Part shown: positions 1 through 4,944 of the stretch, piece after piece | How positions within the stretch are numbered: position 1 is the first letter of the stretch | Layout of the letters: each line of letters starts with the position of its first letter | NCBI GenBank assembly: GCA_002686115.1 | Contig: NZAF01000176.1 | Span: 1 to 14,696 of the forward strand | Length of the DNA: 14,696 nucleotides | Source of the DNA: Halobacteriovorax sp. | Lineage (GTDB): Bacteria > Bdellovibrionota > Bacteriovoracia > Bacteriovoracales > Bacteriovoracaceae | Reading direction: 5' to 3' | Made by a program: the position numbers and the translations under genes | Notes under the pieces: model-generated | Databases searched by the model: none | The model's input: the letters and a program-made list of their open reading frames with translations, nothing else | Told to the model about the DNA's origin: nothing

Positions 1-291
1 CTACATTCGATAGCAGTTGAAGTTGAGTTAAATCAGAAGTCATCACGAAGACTTACTGAAAAGTTTGTGAAGTACTCGAATTGTAAGTTCTATAATTATA
101 TTCTTTATGTGTTTAACAAGGAGTCAGTCTTTAACTCGTATAACAAGCTTTTGAAGTCCTTCGACGATGAAGTACAAAAGAAAATTATTCTATGCCTAGA
201 TGAAAATTTATCAGAAGAATCATTTAAACCTATGCAGAGTCAGTACTACTATCTGGGCAAGGAGTTGAGTTTTGAAGATCTTTTTGAGTAG
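1..291 (+). CDS. Partial gene, C-terminal end; possible replication-relaxation or nuclease-like protein of a mobile element
   Basis: The reading frame is open from the first base to the TAG at 289-291, so this is the last 96 codons of a gene that starts left of the window; the in-frame GTG at 67 is not a convincing start. The visible part opens with a beta-strand-like stretch reading AVEVELNQKSSRRLTEKF (from about residue 5), followed by a second hydrophobic strand (YNYILYVF) and a helical tail. An acidic E-x-E strand followed by a K/R-rich helix resembles the nuclease-like core of replication-relaxation proteins found beside origins in integrative elements. That is a weak, pattern-level resemblance. 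It sits directly upstream of a large inverted repeat and in the same direction as the other element genes. It could equally be an unrelated element protein. Confidence 0.5.
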   Translation, partial: LHSIAVEVELNQKSSRRLTEKFVKYSNCKFYNYILYVFNKESVFNSYNKLLKSFDDEVQKKIILCLDENLSEESFKPMQSQYYYLGKELSFEDLFE

Positions 292-332
292 GTTTACAAG
301 CGTTATTTTATAAGTTTACGGATGATTGATAC

Positions 333-479
333 CCACCTTCGCCCCATAGATAAAAGTCTAGTTGAATCAGCTAGTTATAAAACGCGATTATTGACCACCC
401 CCTCTCCACGAGTTACGAGGATGTGGTCAATAATAGCTAATAATAGTGGTTCAAAGATTTAATTATGGGGCGAAGGTGG
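333..479. repeat. Nested inverted repeat, candidate replication or transfer origin
   Basis: A perfect 16-bp inverted repeat (CCACCTTCGCCCCATA at 333-348, its reverse complement at 464-479) flanks a second perfect 12-bp inverted repeat (ATTATTGACCAC at 387-398, complement at 423-434). Inside that, CCTC (401-404) pairs with GAGG (417-420) after a 2x2 mismatch, leaving a 12-nt loop. The whole structure fills the gap between the partial gene and the small DNA-binding protein and lies 30 bp before the latter's start. No T-run follows, so it is not an ordinary terminator. Position next to DNA-processing genes suggests an origin of replication or transfer, or a recombination or regulatory site. The role is inferred; the symmetry is directly visible. 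Confidence 0.85.
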
Positions 480-508
480 AAAAAAAAAGAAATTAGGAGA
501 AGAAGAAA

Positions 509-889
509 ATGAATGAAGAAATAAAAAATAAAGATGTGGTAGTAAAGAAAAAAAGAGGAAGAAGGCCAAAAGATACAAAGGTCGAGTATGAGTTAAATAT
601 GGAACAAACTAAGTTTTTTGTGGATTTAAGTAAGGAAAAAGATGATCTGAAGAAGATTCAAGAATTACTTATTGAGTCAAATGAAAAAAATCATGGAAGA
701 GAGGTTTTGTTTAAGGATATAGCTCTTTATGCAATTAGTAAGCTTACTAAAAAGGACATTGAGAAGATTCAGGAAAACTCATTAACAGAGATGGAAAAAG
801 TAGAGAGAAGCCTAGAAGAGTATAACCAAAAGAATGGAACGAAATTAAACCTAGGTGAGTATTTATTAAAGAAGCTAAATTTAAACTAG
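509..889 (+). CDS. Small basic protein with AT-hook-like N-terminus
   Basis: The 126-residue protein is not recognised as a known family. The N-terminus is strongly basic, with an AT-hook-like core (KKKRGRRPKD, residues 13-22) that could grip the minor groove of AT-rich DNA. The rest is charged and predicted mostly helical, including EKIQENSLTEMEKVERSLEE, which could form a short coiled coil. The ATG at 509 has AGGAGA at 495-500, eight bases upstream. The stop is 10 bp before the ssb-like gene, so the two are probably co-transcribed. Its place between the nested inverted repeat and the SSB suggests an accessory DNA-binding protein acting at that repeat, such as a relaxosome or replication helper. 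That role is inferred from position only. Confidence 0.65.
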   Translation: MNEEIKNKDVVVKKKRGRRPKDTKVEYELNMEQTKFFVDLSKEKDDLKKIQELLIESNEKNHGREVLFKDIALYAISKLTKKDIEKIQENSLTEMEKVERSLEEYNQKNGTKLNLGEYLLKKLNLN

Positions 890-899
890 TGGAGAAAAG

Positions 900-1211
900 A
901 TGCAAGAGATAAAAGAATATGAAATATTTATGGGAAGACTTGGGAATGAACCAGAGCTGAAATATACGGCGAACCAAAAAGCTCTTTGTGAGTTATCAGT
1001 TGCTGTAGATGGTGGTGCTTCTGTTAATACGATATGGCGAAAAGTAATTGTCTGGGGGAAGCAGGCCGAAAAATGTCCTCTGTATCTTAAGAAAGGATAT
1101 AAGGTTTTCATCGAGGGAATAGAGGAAGTAAAGGAATACACAAATAGCAAAGGAGAGCATAAGTCATATAAACTAGTTGTAGCCAATTTAGTTGGCTTTC
1201 CAAGCTTGTAA
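900..1211 (+). CDS. ssb: Single-stranded DNA-binding protein (OB fold), short form
   Basis: This 103-residue protein has the pattern of bacterial SSB: GRLGNEPELKYT near residues 12-23, a strand ending in LSVAV, the W-x-K-V-I-V-W-G strand (about 46-53), then YLKKGYKVFIEG and KEYTNSKGEHKSYKL. SSB coats single-stranded DNA in replication, repair and conjugative transfer. Housekeeping SSBs are usually 150-180 residues, with a flexible linker and an acidic tip ending in DDIPF that recruits partner proteins. Here the protein stops just after the OB fold at GFPSL, so the partner-recruiting tail is absent. The ATG at 900 follows GGAG closely. It sits in an operon-like row with the AT-hook-like protein before it and the excisionase-like and integrase genes after it, which points to a mobile-element SSB. 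Family assignment is strong; the element role is inferred. Confidence 0.85.
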   Translation: MQEIKEYEIFMGRLGNEPELKYTANQKALCELSVAVDGGASVNTIWRKVIVWGKQAEKCPLYLKKGYKVFIEGIEEVKEYTNSKGEHKSYKLVVANLVGFPSL

Positions 1212-1239
1212 TGAGTTTTCTTAAAGGGGAATTTTTGCT

Positions 1240-1497
1240 ATGATGACAAGACAAAAGATGCTTCAGATTGAGGCATTAAATAACCGATTAGGTATGCTCT
1301 TTGAAAAATTGAATAATGGTGAGTGGATAGACGAGATTAGACTTTCTACGAAGGAGGCGGCAGCAGTTTTAGGAATATCTCCTAATGCCCTTCGTATAAA
1401 AGTCCACCGAGGACAGATTGAGGCTGAAAAGCTTGGTAATGAATTAAGATTCAGGCTTTCAAGTCTTTGTAGTGCCTTCATTAAATTGGAGGTATAA
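1240..1497 (+). CDS. Excisionase-like helix-turn-helix protein (HTH_17/MerR type)
   Basis: The 85-residue protein has a winged-helix DNA-binding pattern of the excisionase/MerR type at about residues 35-76: LSTKEAAAVLGISPNALRIK (helix-turn-helix), then HRGQIEAEKLGNELRFRLSS (wing). The first 30 residues form an extra helix. In mobile elements, proteins of this kind act as recombination directionality factors that bend DNA and bias the integrase towards excision, or as repressors. The ATG at 1240 has AAAGGGGA at 1223-1230. Its stop is one base before the integrase ATG at 1499, and the integrase Shine-Dalgarno (GGAGG) lies inside its last codons, so the two are tightly linked and probably translationally coupled. 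Excisionase function is inferred from domain and position; a MerR-like regulator is the alternative. Confidence 0.8.
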   Translation: MMTRQKMLQIEALNNRLGMLFEKLNNGEWIDEIRLSTKEAAAVLGISPNALRIKVHRGQIEAEKLGNELRFRLSSLCSAFIKLEV

Positions 1498-1498
1498 T

Positions 1499-2593
1499 AT
1501 GGTGATTCACAAGTACAAAATTGATGACAGAGACTTTTACAAAGTCCATGTTAAAGACCGGACAAGATTTGGTGTTCAAATCAACAGAACAAGAAGTGGT
1601 ATTACTTCTGAGGCAAAAGCAAAAAGAGTTGAACTTAATCTTAGAATGGAGCTAAAGGCAATAAAAGAGAGACGCTCTTCTTATGTCTGGGAGGATTGGT
1701 TAACGGAATGTCTTGATCGTATGAGTTTAGAGTTTAAAAATTCTACCGTAATTAATTACGAAAAGAATCTGAATAAATGGGTCACTCCACACTTCAAGGG
1801 GTGGAGATTAGAAGATGTTAAGAAAAGAGATATCCATGATATCATTTTCAAAAAGACTACAAATGTGTCAGACAATACTCGCGAAACCTTGTTGAAACAA
1901 ATTAGAAGAGTCTTTAATATTGCAATTGATGATCAGCTGATTACTTTTAATCCTGCTAAGGGAATAAAAGTAAAAGTGGCAAAAGTAAAAAAGAAGTGCC
2001 TGAATAGTGAGGAAGTTAAAATTCTTTTAACTGAGGCGTTTCGCATCGATCATCCTTTTCGATATATTTGGGCCGTTGCATTGATGACTGGACTTCGTTC
2101 TGGTGAATTATATGCTTTAAAATGGTCAGATGTTGATTTGGAGAATAGTTATATTTCTATCAATCAAAGTTGGACTTCCAAGAATGGTTTTGGCCCTACT
2201 AAGAATTATGATAATAGGAGTGTTCCTATTTCTAGTGAACTTTCTTTACTTTTGAAAAGAGTAAAGCTTTCTTCAAGCGTAAATGAGGAGTATGTATTAC
2301 CTCGACTTAAGTCTTGGCGATTTGGGGAACAAGCTTCAATTCTTAGGGAGTTTTGTAAAGACATTGGTATAACGGAAATAGCTTTTCACGACTTACGTGC
2401 AACTTTTATAACTCAGATGCTTATAAAAGATGTACCTGTTGCAAAGGTCATGAAGATAGTAGGTCATTCAAATATCAAAACTACTATGGTCTACTTAAGA
2501 CTTATTGCTAAAGATGTTGAGGGAGCTACGGAGGCCCTTGATATAAAGATACCTGACTTTAACTATTCTAATAACATTTTAAACTTTGAATAG
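1499..2593 (+). CDS. int: Tyrosine recombinase / phage-type integrase
   Basis: The protein (364 residues from the ATG at 1499) is a complete phage-type integrase: an N-terminal arm-binding-like part (1-60), a SAM-like core-binding domain (about 61-150) and a catalytic domain (about 165-345). The catalytic set is visible: R200 in TGLRSGEL, a lysine around 228-235, H297 and R300 in HDLRATF, H323 in VGHSNIKTT and the nucleophile Y332 in MVYLRL. It cuts and joins att sites to insert or excise the element. ATG 1499 is chosen because GGAGG at 1488-1492 sits six bases upstream; an in-frame GTG at 1472 would overlap the excisionase-like gene and has no ribosome-binding site. A strong hairpin terminator follows immediately. 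Function is well supported; the target site is discussed at 3694-3835. Confidence 0.95.
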   Translation: MVIHKYKIDDRDFYKVHVKDRTRFGVQINRTRSGITSEAKAKRVELNLRMELKAIKERRSSYVWEDWLTECLDRMSLEFKNSTVINYEKNLNKWVTPHFKGWRLEDVKKRDIHDIIFKKTTNVSDNTRETLLKQIRRVFNIAIDDQLITFNPAKGIKVKVAKVKKKCLNSEEVKILLTEAFRIDHPFRYIWAVALMTGLRSGELYALKWSDVDLENSYISINQSWTSKNGFGPTKNYDNRSVPISSELSLLLKRVKLSSSVNEEYVLPRLKSWRFGEQASILREFCKDIGITEIAFHDLRATFITQMLIKDVPVAKVMKIVGHSNIKTTMVYLRLIAKDVEGATEALDIKIPDFNYSNNILNFE

Positions 2594-2598
2594 ACTTT

Positions 2599-2624
2599 AT
2601 TGGGGGACAAGTTCCCCCAATTTT
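2599..2624 (+). terminator. Rho-independent terminator after the integrase gene
   Basis: A perfect 9-bp stem (ATTGGGGGA at 2599-2607 and TCCCCCAAT at 2613-2621) with a 5-nt loop is followed by a short T run to 2624. It begins six bases after the integrase stop and separates the integrase operon from the toxin-antitoxin operon. The T-tract is only four long, so termination may be leaky. Confidence 0.8.
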
Positions 2625-2649
2625 GGGTCCAGAAGTATCAAAAGAGTTG

Positions 2650-2677
2650 TTGAAAAACTCTACAAAATCGATAGTTT
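2650..2677 (+). promoter_or_regulatory. Candidate sigma-70 promoter of the toxin-antitoxin operon
   Basis: A -35-like TTGAAA (2650-2655) and a -10-like TAGTTT (2672-2677) are separated by 16 bp and lie just downstream of the integrase terminator. The -35 is good and the -10 is mediocre. A start near 2684 would give a leader of about 30 bases before the toxin start codon. Confidence 0.4.
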
Positions 2678-2717
2678 ATCTTTTCACCATGGATGACTTG
2701 ATAAAAAAGGAGTTGTG

Positions 2718-2732
2718 GTGTACAATGTACAC
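2718..2732. promoter_or_regulatory. Palindrome overlapping the toxin start codon; candidate operator
   Basis: GTGTAC-AAT-GTACAC is a perfect 6-bp inverted repeat with a 3-bp centre, covering the likely toxin start codon and just after the Shine-Dalgarno AAGGAG (2707-2712). Toxin-antitoxin operons are normally repressed by ribbon-helix-helix antitoxins binding such palindromes, and the next gene encodes one; the XRE protein downstream is another possible binder. As RNA it could also fold over the start codon. The binding partner is inferred. Confidence 0.5.
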
Positions 2733-3005
2733 GTGAAGCGTTTCAATTGGAATGAAGAGAAGAACAGAAAATTAAAAGAAGAAAGAGGCCTTTCTTTTGA
2801 AGATGTCGTTGATTGCTTCACTAATGGAAACTTCTATGGTGTTTATGAAAACCCAAGTGGCAATTTTCCTCATCAAGAAGTTTTTCTAGTTTGTATAAAG
2901 GACTATCCTTGCATTGTTCCTTTTATTGAGGATAACGAGGAAGTGTTTTTAAAAACGATTATACCTGATAGACGGTTTAAAAAGTTTATTGAGGAGAAAA
3001 AATGA
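2718..3005 (+). CDS. brnT: BrnT-like type II toxin
   Basis: The pattern KRFNWNEEKNRKLKEERGLS followed by FEDVVDCF matches the start of BrnT/DUF4258-type toxins (F-x-W-x-x-x-K-N ... G-x-S-F-E). The middle reads PHQEVFLVCIKDYPCIVPF and the end KTIIPDRRFKKF, the usual strand order of these small RNase-like toxins, which are thought to cleave RNA and stop growth. The start is ambiguous. GTG 2718 sits five bases after AAGGAG and is preferred; GTG 2715 is too close to it; GTG 2733 would give the typical family N-terminus (MKRFNW) but lies 20 bases from any Shine-Dalgarno site. The stop overlaps the antitoxin start by four bases (ATGA). The order toxin, RHH antitoxin is that of BrnT-BrnA. Family assignment is good; activity is inferred. 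Confidence 0.8.
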   Translation: MYNVHVKRFNWNEEKNRKLKEERGLSFEDVVDCFTNGNFYGVYENPSGNFPHQEVFLVCIKDYPCIVPFIEDNEEVFLKTIIPDRRFKKFIEEKK

Positions 3006-3334
3006 AAGAAGGCAATTTAACTTCAGAAGAAAAGAAACTGGCAGATGACTTTGCTAATGGAAAATTTCTTAAAAAGAAAGACTCTAGAGATTTTGGAAAA
3101 ATAGCGAAATCGACTAAAGGGTCTAGGATAAATTTAAGACTACAGGAAGATGTTCTTACTTTTTTTCAAAAAGAAGCGGATAAGCAGGGAATTCCCTATC
3201 AAACACTTATAAATAGTGCATTGTTTAAAGTTGCGAGCGGTCAGCTAGTAGAGTCAGACATAGCAGATCTTGCCAAAGAGCTGTCTGATATAAAAAATCA
3301 AATATCGAGAATAGAACTTAAGAAAGAAGCTTAA
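3002..3334 (+). CDS. brnA: CopG/BrnA-like ribbon-helix-helix antitoxin
   Basis: The 110-residue protein has a flexible charged N-terminal half (about 1-40), suited to wrapping the toxin, and a ribbon-helix-helix DNA-binding segment from about residue 40: SRINLRLQEDVLTFFQKEA, then a helix with the G-I-P-Y-Q-T-L-I-N signature shared by BrnA and CopG antitoxins. A further helical tail (DLAKELSDIKNQISRIELKK) looks like a short coiled coil and is longer than in typical BrnA. It neutralises the toxin and should repress the operon, perhaps at the palindrome 2718-2732. The ATG at 3002 overlaps the toxin stop by four bases, which indicates coupled translation. Well supported as an antitoxin; partner choice is inferred from overlap. 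Confidence 0.82.
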   Translation: MKEGNLTSEEKKLADDFANGKFLKKKDSRDFGKIAKSTKGSRINLRLQEDVLTFFQKEADKQGIPYQTLINSALFKVASGQLVESDIADLAKELSDIKNQISRIELKKEA

Positions 3335-3345
3335 ACTTATCTAGT

Positions 3346-3630
3346 ATGGAAGTCAGATCCAATAAATTAACGACAGGTAAAATTTTAAAGTCTTTTAGAA
3401 ATAGATTTGGCCTAAGTCAAAAAGAGGTTGCGTCTGCTATGGAAATTTCTGTACCCAATCTTTCTGCACTTGAAAATGATAGACGTAAAATTGGGGCTGA
3501 TTTAGCAGGAAGATTTGCAGTTATTTATGGGGTTAGGGTTGAAAGACTTCTTTTTCCAAATGGACTTAAAGCCATTAAAGGCTATAAAAAACTTCTAAAT
3601 ATAAAGACAAAATTAAAAAAATTAGACTAG
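3346..3630 (+). CDS. Small XRE-family HTH regulator
   Basis: The 94-residue protein is mostly one Cro/CI-type helix-turn-helix domain (about residues 10-68): the turn-recognition part reads LSQKEVASAMEISVPNLSAL, followed by ENDRRKIGADLAGRFAVIYG and a basic lysine-rich tail. It binds DNA as a repressor or activator. The ATG at 3346 begins 11 bases after the antitoxin stop, in the same direction, so it is probably the third gene of the toxin-antitoxin operon, although no clear Shine-Dalgarno site precedes it. It may be an extra autoregulator of the cassette or a repressor of the element's integration genes. An imperfect hairpin follows the stop. Domain call is firm; target is unknown. Confidence 0.85.
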   Translation: MEVRSNKLTTGKILKSFRNRFGLSQKEVASAMEISVPNLSALENDRRKIGADLAGRFAVIYGVRVERLLFPNGLKAIKGYKKLLNIKTKLKKLD

Positions 3631-3658
3631 GGTTGGATTAGGTTTATACCCTATCTAA
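3622..3658 (-). terminator. Hairpin with U-tract on the minus strand; possible leftward terminator
   Basis: TTAGA-C-TAGGGT (3622-3633) pairs with ACCCTATCTAA (3648-3658): 11 base pairs with one bulged C and a 14-nt loop. On the plus strand no T-run follows. On the minus strand it is followed by TTTTTTTAATTTT (complement of 3609-3621), the form of an intrinsic terminator for leftward transcription. No obvious leftward gene lies to its right before 3942, so it may end a small RNA, insulate the element, or simply weaken read-through after the XRE gene. Confidence 0.45.
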
Positions 3659-3693
3659 AAGACCAAGAATACAGAGTGTTAGCGTTTTTTTCA

Positions 3694-3705
3694 TCTCCCG
3701 CTCCA
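3694..3705 (+). other. tRNA-Gly 3'-end-like sequence, candidate att core (copy 1)
   Basis: TCTCCCGCTCCA is identical to the 3' end of many bacterial tRNA-Gly genes: the acceptor strand CTCCCGC, discriminator T and CCA. No T-arm or other tRNA part precedes it. A stray tRNA tail beside an integrase is what remains when a tyrosine recombinase inserts into a tRNA gene. It shares a 10-bp core, TCTCCCGCTC, with 3824-3833. With only 12 bp, chance is not excluded. Confidence 0.5.
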
Positions 3706-3771
3706 TGTACAAATCATGACTATTTACGAAACTTGTTGGCAAGACCTTTAAGTCCGGCGAGATGCTCATCA

Positions 3772-3799
3772 TTAAAACAGTCCTTTGGGACTATTTTAA
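3772..3799. terminator. Bidirectional hairpin with A/T flanks, terminator-like
   Basis: TTAAAA-C-AGTCC pairs with GGACT-A-TTTTAA around a TTTG loop: 11 base pairs with one C-A mismatch. The A-rich left flank and T-rich right flank make it usable as an intrinsic terminator in either direction. It would separate element transcription from the chromosomal regulator at 3943. Confidence 0.5.
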
Positions 3800-3810
3800 C
3801 GCTGGCACAA

Positions 3811-3835
3811 AGTTCGAATCTGGTCTCCCGCTCTT
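3811..3835 (+). pseudogene. Degenerate tRNA-Gly T-arm and acceptor tail, candidate att site (copy 2)
   Basis: The segment reads as the T-loop (TTCGAAT at 3813-3819), a T-stem 3' strand (CTGGT), the acceptor strand CTCCCGC and a T, then CTT instead of CCA. The T-stem 5' strand that should pair with CTGGT is CAAAG, so it does not fold, and no D-arm or anticodon arm precedes it. It is a tRNA-Gly tail remnant rather than a working tRNA, and the longer of two copies 130 bp apart. It is a candidate right attachment site or scar of an earlier insertion. Confidence 0.55.
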
Positions 3836-3942
3836 CTAAATTTAGATATTTACTTTGATTTTTAGGAAAAAATTACAGTTTATGAGGTAGAGACTAATAA
3901 ATTGAGCTTTGTAGGGCTATAGTTCTGGGTAAGGAGTGTTAT

Positions 3943-4944
3943 TTGTATAAACGAGATATCCTAGATTATGAACTTCTCTCATATAAAGTGATTCAAGCGC
4001 TTAGGGGAGAGAGGACTCAAAATGAAATGTCTAAGCTTCTTGGCTTTAGCTACAATCAATATGCTAAGTACGAGTCAGGACAAAAGATTTTTCGAGTGAG
4101 TGAGTTTTTTTATGCTCTTGAAGTATTGGAGCTTGATTTTTCGCGCTTTCTTAAAGACTTTCTTGGTGTTGAATATAAACGTGGATTTGGTGAAGAAAAT
4201 TTCAGCAAAGTCCTGACAAAGAATATCATTGAACACTTACTCCCTCTTAGTGAGACAAAGATAATGAGCCTTTTAGAAGTTTCTAAGTCTAGGGCATGGA
4301 GACTTAAAAATGGTAGTAGTGAGCTAACTTTTCATGAATTTTTAAAGCTCATTGATTTAGAGGCGGATTCTCTTTTTTCATTCTTGTCTTTATTCTTTAG
4401 TGCTGAAGAGATTCATGGAATAGGAGTTCCAGAGTCAAAAAGCTATGACCTATTTGATCTCTATCAAAAATATCCGCAGTCATTTTATATTCTTTGTATG
4501 TGTTATTTAGATTCAGTTGTAGAACTTCCTTTAAGTGATCAAAGAGAGAAACTTAAATCTTTAACTAAGTTAGATGATGACCTTTTTGAAGAACTTTTTG
4601 ATTTCTTATTAGAAAATGACTTTCTGATCTCTAATGGATCTCATTATGAAGCAAATAGTTTTAAGTATGAGATTGGTGATGGAGAGAGGTCTAAGAAGAT
4701 TAAGAATCAAATTTGGTTTATCGTACTACAAAAGTATATTGAAAAGTTTTCTAATAACCCCATTCCTGATGACCTAAATAAGGGGAACTTTAAAGTCGCT
4801 CCTATGAGTGAAGAGGGGATTAGAAAAGTGAATGATATTCTCACAAAGACTTATCAGGAAATTACAAAAGTCATTGATGAAGATCTAAATGAACCTAAAA
4901 AAGAATTACTCTACTTTGGACAATTTCTCTTCAAGCACAGGTAA
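3943..4944 (+). CDS. Transcriptional regulator with two HTH domains, DUF4423/TIGR02147-like
   Basis: The 333-residue protein begins with a Cro/CI-type helix-turn-helix (about 14-65; TQNEMSKLLGFSYNQYAKYE), then a second HTH-like segment (about 90-145; LSETKIMSLLEVSKSRAWRL). The C-terminal half (about 160-333) is helical, with a winged-helix-like stretch (LDDDLFEELFDFLLENDFLI) and a final helical bundle, the layout of the TIGR02147/DUF4423 regulators common in Bdellovibrio and Fibrobacter. Targets are unknown. The TTG at 3943 is chosen because AAGGAG (3931-3936) lies six bases upstream and no ATG or GTG fits. It is the first gene right of the element junction. Its last 13 codons overlap the end of the convergent ThiF gene. 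The N-terminal domain is firm; the C-terminal family is likely. Confidence 0.78.
   Translation: MYKRDILDYELLSYKVIQALRGERTQNEMSKLLGFSYNQYAKYESGQKIFRVSEFFYALEVLELDFSRFLKDFLGVEYKRGFGEENFSKVLTKNIIEHLLPLSETKIMSLLEVSKSRAWRLKNGSSELTFHEFLKLIDLEADSLFSFLSLFFSAEEIHGIGVPESKSYDLFDLYQKYPQSFYILCMCYLDSVVELPLSDQREKLKSLTKLDDDLFEELFDFLLENDFLISNGSHYEANSFKYEIGDGERSKKIKNQIWFIVLQKYIEKFSNNPIPDDLNKGNFKVAPMSEEGIRKVNDILTKTYQEITKVIDEDLNEPKKELLYFGQFLFKHR

Larger units (their letters stand above)
3631..3942. other. Gene-free junction between mobile element and chromosome
   Basis: This 312-bp stretch has no convincing gene: a 60-codon frame from 3676 has no Shine-Dalgarno site and no protein-like pattern. It holds the right arm of the 3622-3658 hairpin, a tRNA-Gly-like 3' end at 3694-3705, a small hairpin (CTTG-TTGG-CAAG at 3732-3743), a strong A/T-flanked hairpin at 3772-3799, and a longer tRNA-Gly-like tail at 3811-3835. 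Its right end carries the Shine-Dalgarno AAGGAG (3931-3936) of the next gene. The content fits an integration junction. Confidence 0.6.

Noticed and set aside
333..479. CRISPR array or terminator explanation for the inverted repeats
   Set aside because: Repeats are inverted and occur once each, with no spacers and no T-tract after the stem.
1472..1498. Earlier GTG start for the integrase
   Set aside because: Overlaps the excisionase-like gene and lacks a ribosome-binding site, whereas ATG 1499 has GGAGG six bases upstream.
3757..3835. Possible full tRNA-Gly gene
   Set aside because: GCGAGAT at 3757 pairs only 5 of 7 with the acceptor strand, the D-arm and anticodon arm do not fold, and the T-stem is mismatched; only the 3' tail is tRNA-like.
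3676..3858. 60-codon open frame on the plus strand
   Set aside because: GTG start without a Shine-Dalgarno site, no protein-like pattern, and it runs through hairpins and tRNA-like tails.
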